From: Lysobacter sp. K5869
GTDB lineage: Bacteria; Pseudomonadota; Gammaproteobacteria; Xanthomonadales; Xanthomonadaceae
Assembly (NCBI RefSeq): GCF_018847975.1
Contig: NZ_CP072597.1
Location: 3,697,001 to 3,761,000 of the forward strand
DNA length: 64,000 nucleotides
Reading direction: 5' to 3'
Position numbers and translations under genes: made by a program
The notes under the pieces: model-generated
What the model saw: only the letters and a program-made list of their open reading frames with translations
Told to the model about the DNA's origin: nothing
The model's database searches: none
Shown here: piece after piece, positions 40,119-51,008 of the stretch
Numbering within the stretch: the stretch's first letter is position 1
Layout: every line of letters starts with the position of its first letter

Positions 40119-41039
40119 TCAAATCCCCAGCGCCCGAAACTCCGTGCACGGCCGCGCGCGCTCCCACACCGGCTCGAACCGGGCGCGCAGCTGGCGCGCG
40201 CGCGGGCCGCCGTCCAGGCGGGTTTCGCCGTCGAAACGATGGCCCAGCGGCCGGTAATACCAACCGTCGCGGTCGTTGACGAAGTACGCCGCCGGGTCGT
40301 TCTGATCGACGGTTTCCTCGATCGCGCGGAACTCGAACGCGGTCGGCAGGCGCTGCGACAGCCCGATCAGCGGCGCCAAGGCGCGCTGCGGCGCGGCCGG
40401 ATCGTGCAGCAGGATCCGCACCTGTCCGCCGCCGACGGCGAAACGGCGCAGCGCGGCCACCGCGTCGGCGCGGTCGAGCAGGCCCGGGTCGAGCTCGCGG
40501 CTGCAGATCCACAGCCCGCGCCGGGCCTGGGCGAGCAGGCCGATCAGCGCCGCCGACGCGGCCTCGCGGCCGTCGACCGGATTGGCCGCGCCGAGCAGGC
40601 GGTACATCGCCAGATGCTCGATCCCGGCCTCGAAAAAGCGCGGGCCGAACGGCAGAAAACCGTGGCGGGCGTAGAAACCGATCGCGCTGGCCTGACTGTG
40701 CAGCGACACCTCGCGCCAGCCGAGTTCGGCGGCGCGCCGCAGCAGCGCTTCCAGCAAGGCCTCGCCGACGCCGCGGCCGCGCCACGCCGCCAGCACCGCC
40801 ATGCGGCCGATGCGCCGGTCCGGAGTGAGCCGGCCGGTGCCGATCGGCGCGCCGTCGGCGTCGAAGGCCAGCACGTGCTGGCAGTGCGGGTCGCGCTCGG
40901 CGTCCAGCTCCAGTTCCAGCGGCACGTTCTGTTCGCGCACGAACACGGTCTCGCGCACCGCGCGCAAGGCCGGCTGGGCGGCGGCGTAGTCCTCGACCGC
41001 GACCACGCGGAAACCGGCCGCGGGCGCGAGCGCGCTCAT
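40119..41039 (-). CDS. GNAT acetyltransferase with additional C-terminal domain
   Basis: A 306-residue protein. Residues 1-150 are a GNAT domain: VREQNVPLELELDAERD, then the acetyl-CoA loop RMAVLAAWRGRGVGEALL, and ASAIGFYARHGFLPFG. Residues about 155-306 form a second domain with LWICSRELDPGLLDRADAVAALRRFA and VRILLHDPAAPQRALAPL; I recognise it only as an extension found in some xanthomonad GNAT proteins. The ATG overlaps the stop of the roxA-like gene by four bases (ATGA), so translation is coupled; substrate might therefore lie in the ribosome (inference). Confidence 0.82.
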   Translation of the reverse strand: MSALAPAAGFRVVAVEDYAAAQPALRAVRETVFVREQNVPLELELDAERDPHCQHVLAFDADGAPIGTGRLTPDRRIGRMAVLAAWRGRGVGEALLEALLRRAAELGWREVSLHSQASAIGFYARHGFLPFGPRFFEAGIEHLAMYRLLGAANPVDGREAASAALIGLLAQARRGLWICSRELDPGLLDRADAVAALRRFAVGGGQVRILLHDPAAPQRALAPLIGLSQRLPTAFEFRAIEETVDQNDPAAYFVNDRDGWYYRPLGHRFDGETRLDGGPRARQLRARFEPVWERARPCTEFRALGI

Positions 41040-42283
41040 TCTTCTTCGTCCGCGTAGCCGCCTTCGTCCTCGCCGCCGTCGTCGCGGCCGAGGCGGTAAT
41101 GGCCGCCGGCGACCAGCTCCAGCACGCAGGCGCGGCCGTTGTCGGACAGCGCGCCGTAGCCGGCCAGATCGAGCTCGGCCGCGGCCGCCAGCGCCTGCGC
41201 GTCCTTGGCCGGCAGCGCGTACTCCTGGCCGCTCACGTACAGGCGCGCGGCGCGGCCCTTGGCATGGGCGCGGCGCCAGGCCATGCGCGACCACGGGTGG
41301 CGCCACAGCGTCGCGCCTTCGTTCAAGGCGAATTCCAGTTCGATCCGCGACGGCGCCGGAGCGCCGCCCGCCGACACTTCGCCGGCGGCGCGGTACACGG
41401 TGATGAAGCGGCCGAACCAATCGCCGAGGCGGTCGGGGTCGTTCATGCGCAGCGCGTTCAAGCCTTGCACCACGCGCTCCATCGCCGCGGCGTCGATCTC
41501 GTTGGGATCGCGCGGCGGGGTCAGGTCCGGGTCGGTGTAGCGCAGCGCCTCGTCGGCGTCGGCGGCGAGGGTGTCGATGTAGTCGCCCATCAGCTCGGCC
41601 GCCGACGGCGCGCGCATGCCGACCGAGAAGGTCAGGCACGCGTCCTCGGCGACGCCGTGGTGCGGCACGCCCGGCGGCAGGTACAGCATGTCGCCGGGGC
41701 CGAGCACCCACTCGTGGCTCGGCTCGAATTCGCGCAGCAGCTTGAGTTCGGCGTCGGCGCGGAACCCCTGCGGCGGGTTGGGCCGCGCATCGATCTGCCA
41801 GCGCCGGTGGCCCTGCGCCTGCAGCAGGAACACGTCGTACTGATCGACGTGCGCGCCGACCGAACCGCCCGGCGCGGCGAAGGAAATCATGATGTCGTCG
41901 ATGCGCCAGCGCGGCAGGAACGAGAACGCCGGCAGCAGCGCGGCGACGTCGGCGTCCCACTTGTCGACGTCCTGCACGAGCAGCGTCCAGTCCTGGCGCG
42001 GCAGGCCCGGGAACTCGGATTCCTCGAACGGCCCGTGCCGCACCGAATAATGATCGCGCGCGCGGTCGTGCTGGATCAGCCGCGCCAGCACGCCTTCCTC
42101 GCAGGCCAGGCCGGCGAGGTCTTCGGGTTGCAGCGGCGACTGCAGGTCGGGGAAGGCGTTGCGGATCAGCAGCGGGCGTTTTTGCCAGTAATCGCGCAGG
42201 AACTCGGCCGCGGGCATGCCCAGCGGCGGGCGCCGGGCGGCGTCGATTTCGATCGGGAAGGCGGGAGCGGATTTCTTGGCCAT
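41036..42283 (-). CDS. roxA: Ribosomal protein uL16 arginine hydroxylase-like JmjC oxygenase
   Basis: A JmjC Fe(II)/2-oxoglutarate oxygenase of the RoxA (YcfD) type. The start at 42283 (415 residues, MAKKSAPAF) is chosen from several in-frame ATGs because family similarity begins soon after (FLRDYWQKRPLLIRNAF); none has a clear ribosome site. Iron ligands are His145 and Asp147 in GAHVDQYDVF and His208 in YLPPGVPHHG. VSHGPFE-like VRHGPFEESEF, NWSLLVQ-like DWTLLVQDV and WRIDDIMISFA match E. coli RoxA closely. The enzyme hydroxylates an Arg of ribosomal protein uL16. Acidic C-terminus. Coupled to the GNAT gene downstream. Confidence 0.9.
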   Translation of the reverse strand: MAKKSAPAFPIEIDAARRPPLGMPAAEFLRDYWQKRPLLIRNAFPDLQSPLQPEDLAGLACEEGVLARLIQHDRARDHYSVRHGPFEESEFPGLPRQDWTLLVQDVDKWDADVAALLPAFSFLPRWRIDDIMISFAAPGGSVGAHVDQYDVFLLQAQGHRRWQIDARPNPPQGFRADAELKLLREFEPSHEWVLGPGDMLYLPPGVPHHGVAEDACLTFSVGMRAPSAAELMGDYIDTLAADADEALRYTDPDLTPPRDPNEIDAAAMERVVQGLNALRMNDPDRLGDWFGRFITVYRAAGEVSAGGAPAPSRIELEFALNEGATLWRHPWSRMAWRRAHAKGRAARLYVSGQEYALPAKDAQALAAAAELDLAGYGALSDNGRACVLELVAGGHYRLGRDDGGEDEGGYADEEE

Positions 42284-42374
42284 GGGCGAACGGCGGCGCG
42301 GCGAGCGGAAAGCCGCATTGTCGCTCATCGCGCGCGGCGGCGGCGCGGCCCGGATCGGCAAAACGCGCCGCGGC

Positions 42375-42773
42375 TCAGCCGGCGATTTCGTCGTAACCGC
42401 GGCCGAGGAACTGCAGCAGGCACCAGCCGTGGCCGAACGGATCGGACAACTGCACGATCCGGCCCCAACTGGCCCGGCGCGCCTCGCCCTCCTGGCGCGC
42501 GCCGGCGGCCAGCGCGCTGGTCAGCGCTGCGTCGAGGTCTTCGACCACGATATCCAGATGCAGCGGCGTCCAATGCCGCGCATAGCCGCGCGCCTGCCGG
42601 CCGGCGCCGAGCGAGCCTTCCGGCTTGTGCAGCAGATAGAACGGCGCCGGGCCGCCGAGCAGTTCCACCGCGTCGCCGCCGATGCGGCGCCCGACGTGCA
42701 GGCCGAACGCGCGGGTGTAGAACGCCAGCGCGGCGTCGAGGTCGGGGACGTCGATGTTGATGAGCAGTTGCAT
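42375..42773 (-). CDS. VOC (glyoxalase/bleomycin-resistance) family protein
   Basis: A 132-residue two-module VOC protein: MQLLINIDVPDLDAALAFYTRAFGL, HLDIVVEDLDAALTSALAAGA and LSDPFGHGWCLLQF are the usual repeat landmarks (shown in part). The metal ligands expected at the strand ends include His (HLDIVV) and Glu (near VELLGG). Substrate unknown; members include metal-dependent isomerases and dioxygenases. It is 90 bases upstream of the roxA-like gene on the same strand. Confidence 0.88.
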   Translation of the reverse strand: MQLLINIDVPDLDAALAFYTRAFGLHVGRRIGGDAVELLGGPAPFYLLHKPEGSLGAGRQARGYARHWTPLHLDIVVEDLDAALTSALAAGARQEGEARRASWGRIVQLSDPFGHGWCLLQFLGRGYDEIAG

Positions 42774-42932
42774 CGCGGCGCTCCGCGGACGGGTGCGGGC
42801 AGTGTGCGGGGAGAGTTGCTAAGGCGGCGTGGGCGGCGGCGTGAAAGGGACGGCGCGGAATGTTTGCGAGGTCTCGGATCGGGGGCGCGCGTCGACGCGT
42901 CGGAAGAGGCATCGGCCGGCGCCGCGAGCTTC

Positions 42933-42987
42933 GGTCCCGATGTTTTCGTTTCGCGTCGCAGCGACCTTGCGCGAAAACATCGGGACC
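42933..42987. repeat. 16-bp perfect inverted repeat
   Basis: GGTCCCGATGTTTTCG (42933-42948) and its exact complement (42972-42987) flank a 23-base loop. It lies between the B3 lactamase stop (43018) and the VOC start (42773). No T-run follows, so it is not an ordinary terminator. Confidence 0.8.
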
Positions 42988-43017
42988 TTGGCTTTTGTGC
43001 GGGCCGGCGCTCGCGAC

Positions 43018-43944
43018 TCAGTGCGCGGCCGCGGGCATGGCGCGTTCTTGCTGCAGACGCGCCTCGAGCTTGGCCGCGCCCTCGGCGGCGTAGGCGCGGC
43101 AGGCGCCGGCATCGACCAGCGGCTTGCTCGCTCGCGGCCCGATGCGCTCGAACATCGCGCTGGCGCCCGGATGCGGCGTCAGCAGGATCTCGCACGGCAG
43201 CGCGGCGATGGTGTCCAGCCCGCGCCGGTGCGCGGCCAGCGCGCCGGGATGCGCGGCGTCGTCGCCGTAGCGATAGACCTTATCGGTGTAGGGCACGAGG
43301 CTGTCGGCATAGACCAGGTCGCGGCATTGGCCCGTCTCGTCGCAAGAGCGCCACGTCCACGTGGTGCCGCCGGCGGTGTGGCCCGGCGTCGCGTGCGCGG
43401 TCAGTTTCAAGGCGCCGAGCGCGAGCGTTTCGCCGTCGCCGATGCGCTGCACGTCCGGCACCGGCGGGAAGTCCGGCACGCTGAGGAATTGCGGATCGCG
43501 GCGGTCGGCGCGGCCGCGCTCCAGCGCCGTCGCCGCGGGCTCGCGCGCGACCGCGCGCGCGCCGGTGTCGCGCGCCAGCCGCGCGATGCCGCCGGCGTGG
43601 TCGATGTGCTCGTGCGAATTGAGGATGTAGCGCACTTGCTTGGGGTCGAAGCCGAGCGCGCGGATGTTGGCTTCGATGTTCGGCGCGGCGGTGTCGGTGA
43701 CGCCGTCGATGAGGACGTGGCCGGTGTCGGAAGTGATCAGGATCGCGCTGATCGCGCAGGTGCCGACGTACCAGGTGTCGCCGAAGATGCGGCGCGGCGC
43801 GGTGGGTTCGTCCCAGTTCGGTTCGGCGGGGCAGGCGGTGGTGGCGACGGCGACGTCGTTGGCCGCGTCGCGCGGCGCGCTCGCGCAGGCGGCGAGCAAC
43901 AGCGACGCGATGGAAACGGCCAGCAATCCGGGGGATGAGCGCAT
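43018..43944 (-). CDS. Subclass B3 metallo-beta-lactamase (lipoprotein-type)
   Basis: A 308-residue protein of the MBL fold with B3 features. The signal peptide ends SLLLAAC, suggesting lipidation at Cys20. Zinc ligands are complete: His111, His113, Asp115 and His116 in SHEHIDHAGG, His189 in GHTAGGTTWTW, and His258 in LLTPHPGAS. The last two segments match L1 of Stenotrophomonas (GHTPGSTAWTW, LLTPHPGAS), which separates this from general MBL hydrolases. Such enzymes hydrolyse penicillins, cephalosporins and carbapenems in the periplasm. No LysR/ampR-like regulator is adjacent. Actual spectrum cannot be read from sequence. Confidence 0.9.
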   Translation of the reverse strand: MRSSPGLLAVSIASLLLAACASAPRDAANDVAVATTACPAEPNWDEPTAPRRIFGDTWYVGTCAISAILITSDTGHVLIDGVTDTAAPNIEANIRALGFDPKQVRYILNSHEHIDHAGGIARLARDTGARAVAREPAATALERGRADRRDPQFLSVPDFPPVPDVQRIGDGETLALGALKLTAHATPGHTAGGTTWTWRSCDETGQCRDLVYADSLVPYTDKVYRYGDDAAHPGALAAHRRGLDTIAALPCEILLTPHPGASAMFERIGPRASKPLVDAGACRAYAAEGAAKLEARLQQERAMPAAAH

Positions 43945-44406
43945 GCGCGAAGTCCTTGCGAGAAAGTGGTTGGCACTATCCCCGATTCGGATGCGGCGCG
44001 GATCAAAAAGAAATTGTGGCAACAGAAAGGTGGATTTTTGTTTCTGTTGGCGAGACGGGTTTCGTCGCGGTTGCGGATTCGCGGTCGCGGCTCGCGCCGC
44101 TCCTACAGGGAGGAACGAGGCCGCATCGGAGCGGCTGTAGGAGCGGCGCAAGCCGCGACCGCGCCATTGCGATAACGGCGCGGGTTTCGTCGTAGTTGCG
44201 GATTCGCGGTCGCGGCTTACGCCGCTCCTACAGGGAGAAACGAAGCCGCGTCGCAGCGGCTGTAGGAGCGGCGTAAGCCGCGACCGCGCCAATGCGATAA
44301 CGGCGCGGGTTTCGTCGTAGTTGCGGACTCGCGGTCGCGGCTTACGCCGCTCCTACACGCAAGAGGCGGCCGCGAAGAGCGGGGAGCGCGGTGCTCCCCG
44401 ACGGCA
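43945..44406. repeat. 125-bp tandem repeat array of inverted REP-like copies
   Basis: Units start at 44057, 44182 and 44307 (period 125); the third is partial, ending about 44358. Each holds a GCGGCTYRCGCCGCTCCTAC copy and an inverted GTAGGAGCGGCG copy about 30 bases apart, so the two can pair. No gene lies in this gap. Confidence 0.85.
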
Positions 44407-47722
<3,316 letters not shown>

Positions 47723-48266
47723 GGCGGCCGCGACACATTCGCAAGCCGCGGGATTTGCTGCACAATCGCCCGGCCGCCGAACACCGCCGCGGCCGGGGGC
47801 GCCGCGGCGAGAATGTCCGAGGATTTTGTTTCGCGACCGGCGTGGGGGTTTGAGGCGCGTGCGCCTGGATATCCTCGGCGCACGGCAGGGGATTATCGGC
47901 GCGCGAGCGCGGATAATATCCGCCCGCCGCGGGTGGGGCGTCGCGACAGGTCTCGCCGGATTTTCCGGCCGGGCCCAGGGCCGTGCGAGGGCGCGGACCG
48001 CGTCGTGCGTCTTGCGTCCGCGGTGCCCGCATCGGCCCGGTAAACCGGCGTCGGCGCGGAAAATCGGTGGTTTCGGCCACCGCGATGTCCGCCGCGGTCC
48101 GTGGCGGACGCACGGTTATTGAGCGGTAACCGTGCGGTCATTACGGATCGGCCGTGGCGGGTATGTAGTAACTACTGTCGTGCGCGCGCTACAGGAGGTG
48201 ACGCGCGTACGAGTTTCCCCGCAGCCCCTGGCCGACCGGCCAGCCATAATTAATGGAGCCTCGCTC
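47723..48266. other. Gene-free region with hairpins before the small lipoprotein
   Basis: No credible gene. It contains a stem GCACGGTTA (48110-48118) / TAACCGTGC (48127-48135) and an 11-base palindrome GTAGTAACTAC (48165-48175), both within 160 bases upstream of the small gene at 48267, so possibly regulatory. Confidence 0.45.
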
Positions 48267-48446
48267 ATGAAGTCCACTCGCTTCCTTCGGTACGCAGTCG
48301 CCGCCTCGTTCCTGGTTTGCGCCGCTTGCCGGCCGACGTTCTTCCCCATCGGCGACAACGCCCACGTCGATCTGAGCGGGCGCGCCGCGCCGGCCGCGGT
48401 CGATGCGGCCAAGGCCGCCGTCGCCGGCGTCCAGACCGCGCGCTGA
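48267..48446 (+). CDS. Very small exported (lipo)protein
   Basis: A 59-residue protein; TGGAG lies nine bases before the ATG. The N-terminus MKSTRFLRYAVAASFLVCAAC is a signal peptide with Cys18 and Cys21 as possible lipidation sites, though neither lipobox is perfect. The mature part is about 38 residues (FFPIGDNAHVDLSG then Ala-rich). No family recognised. A GC-rich hairpin follows the stop. The good ribosome site and signal peptide argue that it is real. Confidence 0.65.
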   Translation: MKSTRFLRYAVAASFLVCAACRPTFFPIGDNAHVDLSGRAAPAAVDAAKAAVAGVQTAR

Positions 48447-48853
48447 CCGCCGCGCCCGGGCCGGAACCTCCGGCCCGGGACGTGCGCGTCCGTGGGCGCG
48501 CGGCGGCGCGTCCGCTTCGGCGCCGTTGCGTTTCAGCGCCGCCGGAGCAGCCAAGGCGGCGGCCGATCCGGCCGCATCGCCGATCGACGGGGCGCAGGCC
48601 GATCCGGCCGTATCGCCCGATGCGCGGCCACGCCCGCGCGATGCTTCGTCTTCCCGCGCCGCCTCGCGACGGCGCGCCGCGAACCTCCATATCCCGCATT
48701 CCCGCAGCGCCCCGCCGCCGCGGATGACAGCGCGCGGCGCGATAGGCATAGTGGCGCCGCGGGCTGGGAGCGCCCGCACGGCCACGCCGCCGCGCCTCGC
48801 GCGGACGGCGACATTCCGGCGCCCGCCGGCCGCTACTCATTCAAGGATGCGAT
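48447..48853. other. Intergenic region with hairpin
   Basis: A strong stem CCCGGGCCGGA (48455-48465) / TCCGGCCCGGG (48469-48479) sits right after the small gene and may end its transcript, without a T-run. The rest is very GC-rich with no credible gene. Confidence 0.5.
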
Positions 48854-49267
48854 ATGAACCGTGCTATTTCCCGCAAGCCCTCGGCGGCTTTCGTCGGCGC
48901 CTCGTGGGGCGCGCTCCTGCTCGGCTCGCTGGCCTATCTGGTCGGCTTGTGGAACGCCGGCATGCAGCTCAACGAGAAGGGCTATTACCTCACCCTGCTG
49001 CTCTACGGCCTGTTCGCGGCGGTGTCCGTGCAGAAGTCGGTGCGCGACCGGATGGAGGGCATCGCGGTGACCAACCTCTATTTCGGCCTCGCCTGGACCT
49101 CGGTGATCGCGGCGCTGACGCTGATGTTCATCGGCTTGTGGAACGCGCAGATCAGCTTCAGCGAGAAGGGCTTCTACGCGATGGCGTATGCGATGAGCCT
49201 GTTCGCGGCGATCGCGGTGCAGAAGAACACCCGCGACAGCGCGGACGACGGGCGCGGGTACGAGTGA
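48854..49267 (+). CDS. YiaA/YiaB-family inner membrane protein
   Basis: A 137-residue protein with four membrane segments (about 12-32, 45-62, 75-95, 105-122) arranged as two repeats of the two-helix YiaAB domain: FVGASWGALLLGSLAYLVGLWNA with NEKGYYLTLLLYGLFAAVSVQK (given in part), then YFGLAWTSVIAALTLMFIGLWNA with SEKGFYAMAYAMSLFAAIAVQK. The internal repeat GLWNA-x4-L/F-x-EKG-Y/F is plain. Function of the family is unknown. AAGGAT lies before the ATG. Confidence 0.9.
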   Translation: MNRAISRKPSAAFVGASWGALLLGSLAYLVGLWNAGMQLNEKGYYLTLLLYGLFAAVSVQKSVRDRMEGIAVTNLYFGLAWTSVIAALTLMFIGLWNAQISFSEKGFYAMAYAMSLFAAIAVQKNTRDSADDGRGYE

Positions 49268-49302
49268 GGCCCGGTTAAAGGGTTCCTCTTCCCCGGCGTT
49301 TT

Positions 49303-49453
49303 TTGTTCGCTATCCCCGCGAAGGCGGGGATTTCGCGGCTTTGGCGTGAGGTCGCGATAACGCCCTGGATGCCCGCGTTCGCGGGCATGACGGCGAGCGG
49401 GCCGCGCGGCGTTGCTTACGGATCGTCATCCCCGCGAACGCGGGGATCCGGAG
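49303..49453. repeat. Short palindromes with GGGGAT ends
   Basis: ATCCCCGCGAAGGCGGGGAT at about 49313-49332 and a related ATCCCCGCGAACGCGGGGAT at about 49428-49447 are near-perfect palindromes between a converging gene pair. They look like another intergenic repeat family and may act as terminators. Confidence 0.65.
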
Positions 49454-49529
49454 ACTTCAGCGCGGCGCCGCGTCGAAACGACGCCGCGCCATGCCATCCG
49501 CGCTGCGAACGCAACGCGTCCGGCCGGCC

Positions 49530-50078
49530 TCAGCTGCGCGACCGGCACTCATCGCCGGTGGTCAGGTTCTTGCGCGCGAACGGCGCGAACTGCGGCACCT
49601 GCGCGACGAGCTGTTCCTGCGCCACGCGCAAGGTGCCCACCCGCTGGCAGATCCGCATCGCCTGTTCCTCCAGCTTGGCCGCCTGCGCTTCGACCTTGGA
49701 CCCGGTCTGATCGGTGTGGCCCGAGCGCAGGTCTTGCGCCACCGTGCTCAGCACTTGCCCGGCCATCGCCGCGCCGGCCTTGCCGATGGCGGCGCCGTCG
49801 CTGCGGATGCCGACGGCTTCGACGTAGAACGCGCGGCCGGCGGCTTGCTGCGCCGGGTTCAAGGCCAGCGCCTTGCCGTCGATGGCGATGGCGCCGTCGG
49901 GGCCGATCTCGGCGCGCTGGCCGCCGCCGCGCACTTGCAGGCGGTCGCCGGCCATCGACATGTGGTCGATCACCACCACGTGCACGTCGGAATCGGATTT
50001 GCGCGAACAGCCGCCGGCCAGGGCCGCCGCGAACGCGACGGCGAGCAGGAGGGCGGCGGAGGGCTTGCGGGCGGTCAT
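49530..50078 (-). CDS. DUF2884 (YggN-like) lipoprotein
   Basis: A 182-residue protein from the ATG at 50078. The signal peptide ends ALAGGC (Cys24), suggesting a lipoprotein. It then has GDRLQVRGGGQRAEIGPDGAIAIDGKALAL (in part), AQQAAGRAFYVEAV and a helical C-terminal half, the layout of the DUF2884/YggN family of unknown function. It ends with a Cys pair across the C-terminal half (RICQRV, DECRSR). It is 77 bases downstream of the DUF4097-like gene and probably cotranscribed. Confidence 0.8.
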   Translation of the reverse strand: MTARKPSAALLLAVAFAAALAGGCSRKSDSDVHVVVIDHMSMAGDRLQVRGGGQRAEIGPDGAIAIDGKALALNPAQQAAGRAFYVEAVGIRSDGAAIGKAGAAMAGQVLSTVAQDLRSGHTDQTGSKVEAQAAKLEEQAMRICQRVGTLRVAQEQLVAQVPQFAPFARKNLTTGDECRSRS

Positions 50079-50155
50079 GGGAGGCGTTCCGTGGAAGCGC
50101 GCGGCGGAAAGGGAACGGCGCGGACGGGCGGCGCGCGGCCCGTCCGCGCCGAGGA

Positions 50156-50917
50156 TCAATCGTCGTTCGGCACGTCGACCTTGCCGGTCACGCCGCGATG
50201 GCGCACCGAGCCGCTGCCGACCCGGGCCACGCGCAGGTCGCCGCGCACGTCGCCGACTTCCAGATCGCCCGAGCCGATGCGCTCGACGCTCACCGAGCCG
50301 GCGACCTGATCGAGTTCGACGTCGCCGGAGCCGACCGTGCCGACCTTGACGTCGCCGCCGACGTTGCGCGCCTTCAGATCGCCCGAACCCAGCGCGACGA
50401 TCTGCAGCGGCCCGATGTCGCGCAGGCCGATGTCGCCGGAGCCGACCGCGGCGACGGTGAGGCCGCGCACGTTGGAAATCTGGATGTCGCCGGAATTCAC
50501 GTCGGCGCTGAGCGCGGCCACGTTCTTGACCGTGGCGTCGCCGGAACCGACCTTGAGCTGCACCCGCAGGTCTTGCGGCACGTTGGCGTGCAACTGCATG
50601 TGGTACTGGCCGTTGAAGTTCAGGCCCAGGCGCTTGGCGTGCTCGGCGGTCACCACCAGCTTGTCGCCTTCGCGGCGCTGGCTCAGGGTCAGGCCGGGCA
50701 GGTCGGCGGCGTTGGAGGCGCAGGCGCGGCCGCTGATGCCCGGCGCGCCGGTGCCGCCTTCGATCACCAGATCGTCGGAGCCGATGTCGAACACGACGGC
50801 TTTGACGCCCTTGAGATCCAGCGCGAGGCTGCGCGGCTGGGCGTTTTCGCAACGGTCCGCGGCGCAGGCGGTGCCGGACAGCAAGGCGGCGCAGAGCAGG
50901 GTGGAGGCAAGACGCAT
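50156..50917 (-). CDS. Secreted beta-helix protein with GSGD repeats (DUF4097-like)
   Basis: A 253-residue protein with a signal peptide (1-19). Residues about 115-245 hold seven repeats of about 20 residues each centred on V/I/L-GSGD-x5-V/I (VGSGDATVKNV, VNSGDIQISNV, VGSGDIGLRDI, LGSGDLKARNV, VGSGDVELDQV, IGSGDLEVGDV, VGSGSVRHRGV). The spacing suits a right-handed beta-helix or bactofilin-like rod. The N-terminal half has two Cys. Function unknown; such proteins are often encoded beside ABC transporters or sensor genes, as here. It begins 91 bases after the permease stop. Confidence 0.85.
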   Translation of the reverse strand: MRLASTLLCAALLSGTACAADRCENAQPRSLALDLKGVKAVVFDIGSDDLVIEGGTGAPGISGRACASNAADLPGLTLSQRREGDKLVVTAEHAKRLGLNFNGQYHMQLHANVPQDLRVQLKVGSGDATVKNVAALSADVNSGDIQISNVRGLTVAAVGSGDIGLRDIGPLQIVALGSGDLKARNVGGDVKVGTVGSGDVELDQVAGSVSVERIGSGDLEVGDVRGDLRVARVGSGSVRHRGVTGKVDVPNDD

Positions 50918-51008
50918 GGGACGCTCCTGAGCGATGAGGTGTAGCTGGGATGCGGAACGAGCCGGCGCGGTTGCAATCGATCCCGATCGCCGCCGCGCCG
51001 GCCGCGCC

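Noticed and set aside
43971..43990. TGGCAC motif as a sigma54 promoter
   Set aside because: The matching TTGCA element at the required spacing is absent.
48403..49278. 291-codon frame covering the small lipoprotein end and the YiaA-like gene
   Set aside because: Arg/Ala/Pro-rich shadow; the true genes are at 48267 and 48854 in other frames.
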